64,000 nt of DNA, taken from the NCBI GenBank assembly GCA_950295325.1, contig OX485803.1, positions 17,236,001 to 17,300,000 of the forward strand, in the 5' to 3' direction. Below the pieces are notes generated by a model. That model was given only the letters and a program-made list of their open reading frames with translations, was not told where the DNA came from and did not search any database. Each line of letters starts with the position of its first letter. Position 1 is the first letter of the stretch. Origin of the DNA: Polytrichum commune. Its lineage: Eukaryota > Streptophyta > Polytrichopsida > Polytrichales > Polytrichaceae. The position numbers were made by a program, and so were the translations under genes. Positions 22,681 through 34,375 of the stretch are shown here, in pieces.

Positions 22681-24010
22681 CAATTACTAGCCTTGTCATT
22701 ATGTAGCATCCATATACAAGTGTCCAATTTTTAAGAACTGGCCATATAGGGTCAAGGCATCCATAGTCGATCACGTCCAGTTAACCGCTCACTAGGGTCA
22801 TGTAATGCCAACATGGATGAGATCTATATTTTTTGGCGAACGGAGTTAAGGTTTCTATGGTGGTGGCTTGTGATCGATTACCCTCATAAGAGTTTTGATA
22901 AATCTCGTAGCCAAGCATTAGAATCTAGATGAGCGTTTATGGGTTAACCTATAGATCGACTATGTGTTACCCTAACTTTACTACTTTGAAATTTGTAGCA
23001 ATTCCCATATTCATAAAAAAAACCAAAATCGCTTCTTTCTTTTTTTAACATTCTCCTTAGAATTTGTTTCTCTTCACAAGAAAAACAATACCCCATGATT
23101 GCTCCTCCTGAACAGATGCAAACTCTCTTATTTTATTGGTTGTGGCTGGCTCAACTTAAAAAAAAGAGAGAATTATTGTATACAAACATACCTCGTATTC
23201 ATTTGACATAGAAACTTGACCCCCTATAGATTTATGACCAATTCATCTCAGATTAATTAGATAACTAGACTAATTTCCCCTCTCTCTCTCTCTTCATAAG
23301 GCCCACATATCTTAATCCCTCGATCAGTCAGGGTCTCTCAAATTTTGTCTATTTTTGCTTTTAAACTCGGACTCTCTATAGCTTGGCGGTGCCAGTTTGC
23401 TCATGCCACTTGAACAGGTTTGCACATTGTATTCTTGACAACATTGCTCTGGCTTTCTCAATTCTCATATTTCCAAATCCAGATGCAATTTGCTGCAAAA
23501 CTCATGGCTCTCATCCAAGAGAAAGTCTGGCGAAAGAGATGACAATAGAGTTATGAGTGAGTCTTGCCATCAAACTCCCATGGAGTTGGCTAAACATGAA
23601 TTGGAGAGTTTACGCATGCATTGAGTTGGCCAAGCTTTCTTAGTGCTTAAATCACCATACTTAAAGAGTGTTGTTGGGTTGTTTAAAACGTTATTTTAGT
23701 TTGTCCTACTAGAACATGTGGGCCACGCTAATGTAGGGTGGTGGGTCCCATGAACACAACCTATTTTTTTGTAAGTTAAATTTCTCTAGGTTTTTTGAGA
23801 TGGCAAGAGAAAGTCCCAAGGAGTTTCACCTAACTTTTAGGATAGACTCCAACACACAACGAGCTACCAAACTCTCTGTATCTAAATCTCTCTACATCAA
23901 ATCCATGATTTCATTCTTTTTGAAAGACTTTACACATAATTCTAGTGCATAACTAGGGCTAACCTCCAGCTCGTGCAAATAATAGATTCCATGTTTTCTC
24001 TATCCAAAAC
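22681..24010. other. Intergenic DNA, nothing recognised
   Basis: AT-rich with a short (CT)n stretch near 23278-23293. No conserved frame, RNA gene or terminal repeat was identified. Confidence 0.3.
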
Positions 24011-24011
24011 A

Positions 24012-24040
<29 letters not shown>
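24011..24040. repeat. (AC)n microsatellite
   Basis: About 15 uninterrupted AC/CA units. Confidence 0.95.
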
Positions 24041-24043
<3 letters not shown>

Positions 24044-24526
24044 GAAAGTAAGAATTAAATGATCGACCGGGTTGTGAGACTTCACCCAACAATTGGTTCA
24101 TAAGGCGGGTGGTAACCTCTCGAGAGCGTCATATTGCATGTCAAACATTGATCAAACAATGGTGGGTCACACGAAGGGTTTGGTACCTTCTTTATCCTCA
24201 ACACACAAGTAGTCTGTTGAGGTATATTGTTGTTGAGGAGAACTTTGCCTTCTTTGCTACTTGAGCTTTTTTGTAACAAGGTACTTAGTGTTGGTAACAT
24301 GTTTGTATGTGGGTGTTTCTTTCTTAAAATATTTACGAGGGGTGCACTATATTACTAGAACATCCAAATAAGTAGTATAGTTTAATATTAGTAGAATCAA
24401 GAAGTGCCAAGAAATGAAGTGACTACACATGCATAATCCATTTATCCCTACAACAAAGACCCCTCTACGATAGTTGAATTGTTTGAGCTAGGTCATTTTT
24501 TGAGGAGAGTTTATTGCAAATGTGTC

Positions 24527-24530
<4 letters not shown>

Positions 24531-24572
<42 letters not shown>
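24531..24572. repeat. (CT)n microsatellite
   Basis: 21 uninterrupted CT units; likely length-polymorphic. Confidence 0.95.
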
Positions 24573-24575
<3 letters not shown>

Positions 24576-26786
24576 AGGCAATCTTCCCATATATTATGCA
24601 TTCATCCTACATGAGATGTTTGACCTTGGTTTTGTGTCAATTTCCAAAGTTTGAGATAAGTTTGTCATTCCTTTCAATCCAAATGGTCCAAAATGTGAAT
24701 CAATGCCACACAACAAGTGCAACATCTCATGGCTGCCTTCATCAAACAAGGTATGATTCAAGAGAGATGTCATGTCATTTCAAAACGTGCTACCCCTAAG
24801 TTTTGCAAGCAAAGTTTGCTTCCATAATAGTTTTCACATAAAATCTTGTTAAAATAAGATGGACATCACGGGGGGTAATTAAGTATACTATAACAAACCC
24901 CCACCCCGCGGCATGGACACACACAAGTGGCCAAGTAAGAGTTTGACTCAAATTCAAAATGAACGAATGATCTTTTTGGTATAAAAGTCGGGATATGCAC
25001 TTGGCATCGTATCTTATTGGTTTGGGAATTTGAAATTTTGAAAATAGTGAGTATAGCTCCAGGTTTATATGAATTCCACCGTCACAAGGTGCAATGAAGA
25101 CCCATGGTATCTAGTATTTGTGAAGTATTTGTGCTCACGTCATCCTTGCAAGGACTCCATGGATATTTGTTATCATAGTGATTCCGAGTTCCAACCCCAT
25201 GCAAAGGGAAATATTCTCCCTCCCCCACCGATTGGAGTGACATGGGAGAACTTACTAGTATAGCCATGAAGGGCATATTCTCATGTTGTGAGTATCTAAT
25301 ATTTTAGGTTTATAATGAGAAAATTGACCCAATTTTAAGGTGGACCGGATTTTTTGGCGCACATGCCTAAGCTTGGAAAGTGTATCCCCACCACACTCTT
25401 ATGATCCCACTTCAAAATTGAAGGTAAGCCCCAAAACAAGAAAAAGGATAACGCCTAGTATGTTTGTCAAAACTAGGATGATTTGATAGACCTCACACGT
25501 TTGGGGGTCTTCCCATTCAAAATCCAAAGTCGTCGTAATTGAGATCATGCTCTTTCAAGGCTAGGATAGAGTGGGAGCGGATCATGCGAATATTCCATTG
25601 TTAACCATCACAAACATGTGGATAGATTATCACAAATCAAGAATTTATGTTGTTCGGTAGCATAGAATTTCATATTTGTTCCACGTATCCCGTGAAGACC
25701 ACCGACTTCAAGTTTGAAGTGGAATGATAAACCTGATGGACAAGTGTTGAATCAATATTGGTTTGATGTTGTATAATTTTAGGACTTCTCAGTCACTTCA
25801 AAGTTAGATATTTGAAGTTGTGAGGAAGTTGTGCTCACTTAAAGTTCTCTATTCTTAGCCCAATGCCACCTTCACCAAATCTTTATTGAATCATGCACCC
25901 TCATCTTTATCTTACTCCTGAAAATTATGAAAATAATGAATCCAAACAAATCAACATCCATATTAGTATCATTTTATAAGCATAATTGAGTCTCAAGGGC
26001 ATAGAAGAACATTATTATACTTTTATCTAGTTAGTAGTATCTAGAGAAACGGTAGATGGTACCTATCTCTCAATTATGAATGTGGTAGCATTTAGTGTTG
26101 TGTACGTGTGTAGAATCTCACATGGGTATGGTGCAATGGTATGTGAGAATAAGTCCCCTTGTTGACAAACCTTATAATCTTATGCAAAGATTGATACACA
26201 CTTTTTTTCATTATAGTGAAGAATATTTGTATGCCACACCAAATGGTGGAGTTGATATTGCGTAAATTTGTCATAGGTATTGAGGTCATCGCATGGTATA
26301 GAGAGCCGGCCAATATTAAAAAATATATATATCTTGGAAATCCCGCGCCCAAATGGTATCAAGAAAACTTACATAGACATGATTGGTATCAAATAGTACA
26401 TAATCTTATTCCCACAACCATGTCGCATTGACCATAACCCTAACACCGAACAAATATTGTAAATCTATGCACCAACACTTGAGGCAATCTACCTGGCATG
26501 TGTCGGATCGGCAAAAGGGACCTATCGCATACATCCAACATAAAATCCATGAAGTTGTATGTACTCCATTTCTTTATTTTGTTGACTGATATAACAACAG
26601 AATTAGCTTGAAACACCCCGAATTAGTCTAGTCAAGTTCATTTGCAATGACTCAACTACAAACCCATAAGGGTCAAATTTGTATGTTAGATAGATGACAT
26701 GTATGCTTGTGTGAGACCTATGTATGCGTTACTAAATCCTTTTGATGTCTTTCCTTATCATCACAATCTAAGAGAGCTACTTTCAT
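24573..26786. other. Intergenic DNA, nothing recognised
   Basis: Overlapping short frames occur on both strands (for example 25069-25276), but none carries a conserved motif. No terminal repeats or RNA genes were seen. Confidence 0.3.
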
Positions 26787-27005
26787 ACAATGATCTGGGA
26801 GAACCGGTGGTTAGTTACAGATGAACCGGTTGAGTTTGAAAAATAACCGGTTGAAAGTCAAGATTGCAGGAAAATTGCCGATCATTTTAGAGGAATTTAT
26901 AGAATATACCCCAATTTAATAAAGGAAAACCAAAAAATGTTAACATGTAACTGGTTGGTCTTGGGAACACTAGGATATTGGCTGGTTATGCCCAAAAATC
27001 TCACC
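26787..27005 (+). mobile_element. Single-arm copy of the 21142 foldback element
   Basis: This copy aligns from TACAATGA and GGGAGAACCGG through TTAGTTACAGATGAACCGGT, GAATATACCCCAATTTAATA and ATGCCCAAAAATC to GGACACTG. It matches one arm of the foldback element and the first bases of its centre, and is closer to the right arm than to the left. The opposite arm is missing, so it is a truncated copy. Confidence 0.75.
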
Positions 27006-27166
27006 GGACACTGCTTTCATATTGTCACCTGTCCTTACCACTTGGAAATGTGCCCAACACTCCCTCCAAAGCAAAATAGTTTTTGGATGGTGTTACTTTG
27101 ATTTCCTATGTAAGGCATATAACTTGGTGCATGCAGATGGACTTGGTGGCCATTCTACTGCAATAA

Positions 27167-28020
27167 GGGCCACTTCACATACAAGCCAAGTGCATGCCAT
27201 AACCATGAAATTGTGAGAGCTCAAAAGAAGTGTCGAAAGGCCATCCCAAGACACTTCCAAAATCATGTAGCGTGGTCACATGCCCTCAAGTGTAGTGTGA
27301 AGTCATATGTGACCGGGCCCTTAACCAATGTTATTTCAATGATTTTTTATTCATGCGGGGTCCTCACACATGATAAAATAGAATAAATCAACGGTTGTGA
27401 GCATTTGGAGTGCCATGGTCTCCCAGTTCTGTGTTAGGCCTACCTCCAAGAGGTGGTTTTTGAAAATAATCCAAGTGACCACGAAACATGATCCATTTGA
27501 TGCCATGTAGGAATCCATGTAGACTTTACATCTCGGGGGGGGTAGTGTGTTAAAAAGTTAAGGATATAGGTGCGAACAACCACTATTTTATAGGGGGGTA
27601 TTACTTTCAATTCTCTTCTTTTTTTCACATGCTATCATTATGTAAATTTCTACTTTGGGTTAATAGAAAAATGGCTTGCATTACTTATGATTCCAAATTA
27701 CCTATTATTCCATACCCTATAGTACGTTTAAGATGTCCAGTGCCATTTTTGATACCCTATATTACTCTTAAGTCCAGTTATAATGTTTTGCCCCCATGTT
27801 TTAAAAATACCCTATCATTTGTTCGCACGTATATTGCTACTCCAACCAATGACTACCCCCCCCCCCCCCGAGCTTTACATCCACCTGGCATTCACATATT
27901 CCGTTGGCCCCTCAAGAGTAGTGTGAAGTGAGCTTGGACTAGCACTTCCACCAATGAGAGTGCTTTTAGTGCTTTTAGTGCATTGGTCATGGGCCCTCAA
28001 TCTCGTATGTGAAGTGGCCC
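27167..28020. mobile_element. PIF/Harbinger-type MITE, TAA duplication (carries a nested MITE)
   Basis: It begins GGGCCACTTCACATAC and ends GTATGTGAAGTGGCCC, a perfect 16-bp inverted pair. TAA flanks it at 27164-27166 and 28021-28023. Apart from the nested element at 27533-27872, the body is about 500 bp and non-coding. Secondary copies of a TAGTGTGAAGT motif lie near 27293 and 27917, so subterminal repeats are present. It belongs to the same broad group as the elements at 19836 and 31742 but to a different family. Confidence 0.85.
27533..27872. mobile_element. Mutator-type MITE with 9-bp duplication, nested in the PIF-type MITE
   Basis: Direct copies of CTTTACATC lie at 27524-27532 and 27873-27881, the 9-bp duplication expected for Mutator-like elements. 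Between them the element starts TCGGGGGGGGTAGT and ends ACTA, then a C-run, then CGAG. The inverted relationship continues inwards to GTGCGAACAA (near 27575 and 27820). The 340-bp interior is AT-rich and non-coding. G-run lengths differ between the ends (8 versus about 15). Confidence 0.85.
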
Positions 28021-28593
28021 TAAGACTTATCTCTCAATCGCTCAAATGTAGTGGTGCATTTCTTATATATTTATTTTAAAATACACAATTTAAAGTGCAT
28101 TTTGAAATACTCATTAGATTTTGAGGCATTTTTTTATGTTTTTTATTATAAATTCACGACTACAATGAGTCCAAGCCAATAGGGAAAATTTAGACATAAT
28201 CAACTTTGCCAATTGTTCCATAGTACCATATAGCATTAGTACATTCAAACTCAATGGCAATGTTTGAGCCTTGAGTGTTGCTACACGAACTGACAAATAC
28301 TGGAATACATAATGCACCACATGGCACACCGGACAAGTTGTGAATGGTGATTTGCATTCGCAATATCTTCATTCTTAGATCGATACTTAGGTGGAGAAGA
28401 GCTCGAAGAACTAATTTGAACAAAGGGAAATGTTTTCGACAATGATTTGCCATAAAGGACCTCACGGATTGATGTCTTCGATGATTTTCAATGAAAAAAA
28501 TTAAAAATTAAAACATTTCATAATGCCGCCTCCAACCTCTAGCATAAAAAAACACATCACTACTCAAATGCCAAGAAAAATAAACGAAAAAAG

Positions 28594-28594
<1 letters not shown>
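28021..28594. other. Intergenic DNA, nothing recognised
   Basis: Short minus-strand frames (28465-28114) have no recognisable domain. The sequence is AT-rich. Confidence 0.3.

Positions 28595-28629
<35 letters not shown>
28595..28629. repeat. (CAA)n microsatellite
   Basis: About 11 CAA units without interruption; the poly-Val stretch seen on the minus strand is its translation, not a protein. Confidence 0.95.
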
Positions 28630-29003
28630 GAAGTAGCCTTGCTATGTCTATGATGTTCTTCATCATCTCATTGCCATGTGGTACACAAGCTGTCTGCATA
28701 CTTTGTTTTTATTTATGGCCACAAGTTCTCTTCACTTGCACAATCATGTAAAGTTTCTTGTCTTAAATATGGTCATCTTTAGACCTTGGCCTTTCCCATG
28801 CTTAACTTGATAATCATCACCCCCTCCAAAAGTACCTACCAAGATGTCCTGACATCTTCCTTGGATGCACATTACTAGGCTTTAAGGGTATTAATTACAA
28901 TTTGTTATGTACAAATGGCGTAGATTATATCAGGTTTATGGTGGGCAAAGATACCATTGCATGCACAACACTCTTCTACATGTAATATATTTCATGCACT
29001 TGG

Positions 29004-29158
29004 AGCCCACCCACACTTACTGGTGTCGGTCACCAGTGAACGATTCCTACCAAAAGTATCACTTTTAGAGCTAGTTTTGCCAAAGAGAGCCATTGGTTAT
29101 AACCAGTGTTGGTACTCACCGTTCACTGGTGGCCCACCCCAGTAAGTGTGGGTGGGCT
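29004..29158. mobile_element. 155-bp MITE with ~38-bp TIRs
   Basis: It starts AGCCCACCCACACTTACTGG and ends CCAGTAAGTGTGGGTGGGCT, an exact 20-bp inverse. The inverted match continues after a short variable part with CACCAGTGAACG on the left and CGTTCACTGGTG on the right. The middle ~70 bp is unique. No target duplication could be fixed, so the superfamily is open. Confidence 0.8.
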
Positions 29159-31694
29159 ATTAGTTATGTTGTGACACATAAACAACTAGAAACATGTGGA
29201 ATCAGGTCCAAAATACCAAAATTTTGAGACCACTACACTGAAGAGGATATTTATTGTTTGATACACTAAATACGAATGCATACACTAAATGTCAATAACC
29301 CCATGAAAGTAAGTAACATGAAATGTAAACTCAAACACTAAATATCAACTATGGTAATATGTGGAAATTACATGTTTGAATTTAGTGTTCGTAAGGATAT
29401 ATAAATAAAATAAAATGATGTCGACTTTGGCAAATCAAAGATCAATGAGCATGAAGTTGGGGCGCCATCCCTAAAATTGCATGTCCAATGAAGATCATGC
29501 TTCACATGAAGGGAGGTGGTAGTAGGGAAGGTAGCGGCACATTTATGTCTAACACTAATTACCAAAGTATTGGAAATTAGTGTTGAGCAAGGTAGGGTGG
29601 TAACAACATTAAATACAATCAAACACTAAATATCATATTTAATGGACATACCAAAGGATCCCTTTGGCTCTCACCATTTTTGTCCTAAAAGAGGTCACCT
29701 CCGACACAAGGCAATTGCCCTTTCTTCCTCAATCATGCTTCATAGACTTGTCCCACGTTTATGATTGAGTTTGTGGCTTTGATCAAGGGGCTCATGCAAA
29801 CCTCTCTCTCTCTCTCTCTCACTAAAAAAGAAAAGCAAAGAATGAATGTGGTTCTACATGCATCCACATTACTTTTTATTACAATTATAACAAGACTAAA
29901 AAATGTCCTCACGAAGATGTCCCATTGCTCTATGATCATGAGTAACGACACGTATTCCTAGTTATACCATCAAAGAAAATATTCAACGTGGTTGATCTAA
30001 CTTAAAAGTATCTTACAAAAAACCCAAGCACAGAACTTGGTGGCATCATCATTTTTGGAGCCCAAAAGAAAAGTTCATCAATTCAACAAGACGCAATCCA
30101 AAGCCCTTAAACAACAAAATATTAACCGACACTATGCATTGCTAGTCGGCGCAGATACATTGACAAATGAGAATAGTTGGGGCCTTTAACATATAGAGGG
30201 AACCCACTCCATTCAAATCATATGAAGATTTGGGGGTATGTGATTTATTTGGGTCCACACTCTCTCAATCACCCATGCCAAATCAACTCCACAACCAATA
30301 GTCAAAGTTGAATATTATGACACTAGGTAGTACTAGGAATGAACAATCTACAATACTTGATGGCTTGGAACTTGTGCAATGAACGGTTTACCCACCCAAT
30401 GGGTTACTTTGGGTTCTAGAAATGAATAGGCTAGGTAAACTTGGGACGAGCACAAAACATTTCTATTCAACCAACTTAAAATGGAAGACCTTTGTGAAGG
30501 CAATCTTGTATGCGAGTCTAACAACCTTACAAAGGGCAAGTCTGTTGACCACCTTCATCATCTACACCACTACACTATTTGCTTGGTTTGGTGTGGTGTG
30601 GTCCACACTATACTCATCACCAACCTATTTCCATCACTAGGTGACAACCGTTAAAAAAACTTAAAAAAGAAAAAGAAAAAAGTGAGCTCGCAATACACTT
30701 GGTGCAACACGACAAGTTCACATTGGTCACTCGAACGAATCCACACGACACACCAATTTTGATGCCACATGACTAAACCGGATAAAGAAGGCACCTTAAC
30801 TTACTCATCACTTAAGCAAGCCTCCAATATTAAGACACCCTAGCTAGCTAGCTCGTTCAATTTAGCACTCGCGGAATAGAGCGCGACTACGTGATTAAGA
30901 AGATTAGTAAATCCTTCGTGGTCCGTACATATATATAGGCTAGTGTGTTGCGCTACTAGGGCTACAAAGCATCCACGAGAATAGGCCACAAATTGGTGAT
31001 AGCTAGGACAAGACAAAGATGAGGTGCCCCGAAATGGAAAGGGCATGAATACATCGGGGACCTTGTCTGTAGTATAGAGGGCGGGATCCCCAACCGAACT
31101 GTTATTTAAACCCCAATTATGCAACAACAATTAGGACGATACTATGTTAAATAATCTAGGGAGTGTGGCCCCTTGAAAGCCTCGTGCTTATGGGTGCTTC
31201 AAAGTGAGGTCGGTGGGGCTTAATGTGGGAGTTGGGCCCCATTTGACTGGTGCGTCGCGTTGTATGTTGGAAATAATGAAGTGAGGTCTATTTGAGAGGA
31301 GGTGAGATCCACTTTAAAAGGGGTTTACGAGAAAGAGAGAGAGCGAGGAGGAAGGGGGGGGGAAGTGGGGCCCACCGTCTTACCCAATCCGACGCAAACA
31401 ATAGGTGGTCCTCGCCCTTCAATAGCTCGAATTAGGAGGCCCACCCCCCTTGCGTTTCTTGGGGATGTTCTTGTCCTTTGTGGGAACCTGTTCTTGTCTC
31501 AATTCCGCCAGAGCCTCGTTGTATAATAAGTTGGTTGCCCATTCTAACAAACCTGGACCCACACAGCATGACACCCGCGTCTAACTTAGATGTCGTGTAG
31601 TGTTACAAGTTTGCGCGTGCTGGTTTACATGTTTGCGGGAGCAAATTAGCTTGCTAGCTTGCTAGGGACTGGAGACTTCAGTCACCGATTCTTT
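29159..31694. other. Intergenic DNA, nothing recognised
   Basis: It holds a (TC)n run near 29802-29820 and a GC-richer part at 30830-31500 with a CTAGCTAGCTAGCT run at 30840. A minus frame at 31130-30840 (96 codons) and a plus frame at 31302-31526 have no recognisable motif. Confidence 0.3.
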
Positions 31695-32175
31695 GATTTG
31701 GGCAAACCAACCCATACACTCGTTCCTTGTTGGATGCCTAAGGGCCGGTTCACACTATGCCCAAGTCGAGAGGAGAAGCATCACTTTTCTGGACCAAACT
31801 ATGTCGAGAGGAGAAGCCTTTGGGCTGAAAAAGTATATTAAAAGAATCCACTCTCAGATTTTGAATATTTTAATGAAAAAAATGTTTGGCCTCTCGACGG
31901 AAGTTTGGGTCGAGCATTTTGCTCGACCCAGACTTTGCTCGAGAGGCCGAACTCTTGGCGCCATAACTTCCTAAAAGTGTTGCCACCTAGGCTCTTTTGG
32001 AGGCGACGTCCTTTGGACTTCGGCCTCTAGTGTGAAGGCCCAGAGGACGGACTTTGGACATTTCTGCATTTTCATTGGTCCAAACGCTTCTCCTCTCGAA
32101 GTTTGGCCATAGTGTGAACTGGCCCTAAACCCTTTGTCTCCAAGGAACCAGTGTACGGGTTGTTTCGCTCCAGCC
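31695..32175. mobile_element. Old MITE-like repeat, interrupted copy
   Basis: The flanks 31695-31741 and 32126-32175 together match, inverted, the continuous copy at 1966-2058. On the left are TTGGGCAAACCAACCCATAC and TTGGATGCC; on the right, GTCTCCAAGGAACC and GGGTTGTTTCGCTCCAGCC. The break falls exactly at TAA, where the PIF-type MITE sits. Confidence 0.8.
31742..32125. mobile_element. PIF/Harbinger-type MITE with empty-site proof
   Basis: The 384-bp element starts GGGCCGGTTCACACTATG and ends with the inverse of GGGCCAGTTCACACTATG. The ~38-bp TIRs have a few mismatches and continue into GAGAGGAGAAGC. TAA flanks it at 31739-31741 and 32126-32128. A 61-bp central palindrome (31888-31948, GGCCTCTCGA arms and GGGTCGAGCA inside) mirrors the element ends. 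It is non-coding. The uninterrupted relative at 1966-2058 has a single TAA at this point, so both boundaries are certain. Confidence 0.93.
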
Positions 32176-32299
32176 CAGATTCTTTCGAGTTGTGGTTGTT
32201 TTTTCCTTTCTTCTTGTGTAATAGTTTGATGATTATGATTTGGGTTCTTGTGCCGATTCTAGTGAGGTTGCAGTGCGAAAGGCAGGGCCACACTTATTA

Positions 32300-32630
32300 C
32301 TTTCACCGGTTGAGACTAAGGTGAAGAAGTGCATGGGTTGGTCAAGAATTTCAGCCCAAGACAAGGTTGTTTGAGGCAACGGTTGGTATGCTCGATAAGA
32401 TGGGGAAAAACGTATTTAAAAAAAGCTTCGAGTTGGAGCTTCTCTGTAGGTTGAGTTTCTTGTCTGAGGGTTTGAGGTTGTCCAAGAAACTTGATGTCCA
32501 AAGAACCTCCCCCCCCCCCCTAGTAGAAATTGTTGTCATGTTGGCAACCATGTGATTTTTTTTCATCCATGTTTAAAGTTCTTCACCGGAGAAGTCTTGG
32601 CCATAATGTAAGCCCCAACCGGTGAAGAAC
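32300..32630 (+). mobile_element. Decayed relative of the 19836 MITE
   Basis: Interior blocks match the 19836 element in order: GGTTGGTCAAGAAT, a CCAAGACA-GGTT block, TTGAGGCAA, AGTTTCTTGTC and TTTCATCCATG. The right end still shows CTTCACCGG and GGCCATAATGTAAGCCCC, a degraded TIR. The edges are approximate and no duplication is visible. It is clearly older than the 19836 copy. Confidence 0.65.
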
Positions 32631-34274
32631 CCAGTTCGTAGCCAAACATATTGCTCCGTTTCCCTTAATTTCTTGACGAGTGCACATCTTCACCATATCT
32701 AAACCATCCCTTGTTTGCACTAAGATAGGTATCTCTTAGTAAGTGGACATTTTAATGAGGTTGAAGCCTTCTTGTTGAAGATATTTAACATTCTAAAATT
32801 TAAGGTATTTGTGAATGTATGTGGACGAGATAGAAAAAATCTGATGTCAATTAAGAGTTCATGGGCTTTTGCTATGAATTTCTAAACAATATTCCTTTAT
32901 CTACCAATGATCTCTCTCTCTCTCTCTCAGAAGTTGAGAGAGCCAAGTGTTGCACATTTTGGGTGTTCAATTTTTGTAATAAACTATTTCATAAACTTGT
33001 GTTATTGGTAGACATATTTGATTTCAAATCGAGTTACATACCTTCGTGAAATTAGTTGTTTAATAAAGCTAATTTGGTTCCACTCTAGGTTGAATACAAC
33101 TTTGGAAGTGAGCAACCGCAACAACATTACCCAACACTAGGGTGTTGCTCCCCTAGATAGAAAAGGGAGAAAAAGTAGTAGCATGATAATGTTATGGCTT
33201 AAAGCCACTTAACCCTTAACTTCCCAAGCCTATGAAAGGGTTGTTTTCAATGCATTTCAGTCAATGTTGGTTGTGGAATTTTCATGGACAAGTGTTGAGG
33301 TAAAAATGGGATTGATCTGTAGGATCTTGAAACATGGAGATGAGATATTTCATGAAAAAATGGGCATGAATGACCCTTAGGATTTTTAGATTATAGCAAG
33401 TGAAGGAAGTGACATGTTTTATCTCTCCAAAAAAGACCTCTGACCAATAATGAGCAGAATGCTTGTGTGATCGATGGGAACATCTCAATAGTTGAGCATC
33501 TCCACCGATTCTCTTGCCAAAATGTGCAAACTACAATAGGCTAGCCACCTTGCATTTGGAGTATGTAAATTGACCCATATTTCTAACCACGTATATGTCA
33601 AGAATTCCTTAAAATCAAGGAGTGTCGAATCACTAAACTTAAACGGTCGATGTGATCATAAAGGTCATTTACAAATGACCATCAAGATATTTTTCACTTT
33701 TACCAAAACAAACATCTTTGATGTAAATGTAAAGTTTGCATTGAAGTGGCAAACATTGATTGGAGTCAACACCCTCACATGAGCTCCCACCAACACACCA
33801 AAAAGGCAAGCACTTCCCATTTTTTACATTTTGTTACACGTTCCAACCATCTCCAAATTGCACAGGCCATGAGTTTATGGGTGGATATCTATGTTGGCTT
33901 GATGCTTATAGTTACTTGGTTGCGGATGAATGAGTGAGGTGGGCATTAATGTAGGGAAGGAGTCATCCATCAACCATAAACGGATTTGCTTGGTAAGTTA
34001 AAGGCTAATGATGTTGACACCAACATTCAACTTTGAAGTAGATATTCCATTATTGGAGGTGTTGGATAAGACACATCTACCTCAAGGCACGTAACGTTAT
34101 TGTGTGCACTTCCGACTCCATGTATGATTATGGCATCAGATTGGATTGGATTGGGAATTACCTCATCACGTTAGCAATTGCAAAGAATCACGAAGATTGT
34201 ATTTTCAAGCTTAAAAATCAAAGTGAGATGCGATAATAAGAAGAGGTCAAAATGGGGATTTCTCTCTCTCTCTC
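32631..34274. other. Intergenic DNA, nothing recognised
   Basis: AT-rich, with short (CT)n runs near 32910-32928 and 34260-34275; short frames lack conserved motifs. Confidence 0.3.
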
Positions 34275-34375
34275 TAAGTGATCACATAGGCTCTCCCCAC
34301 GGTGTTATTGTTTAAACCTAAAGTGGTGTCCATACTTTGAGCTCATAGTCCAATACAATTGTAACATGTGCAATT
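34275..34375 (+). repeat. Dispersed ~120-bp repeat, copy 2
   Basis: TAAGTGATCACATAGGCTCT, then TTTAAACCTAAA, CATACTTTGAG and AGTCCAATAC match the copies at 22556 and 57075. Non-coding. Confidence 0.6.

Noticed and set aside
28508-28699. Minus-strand frame with a poly-Val membrane-like stretch
   Set aside because: The hydrophobic run is the translation of a (CAA)n microsatellite.
29004-29158. PIF-type assignment for the 155-bp MITE
   Set aside because: The TIRs are clear, but no TWA duplication could be matched at both ends, so it was left unclassified.
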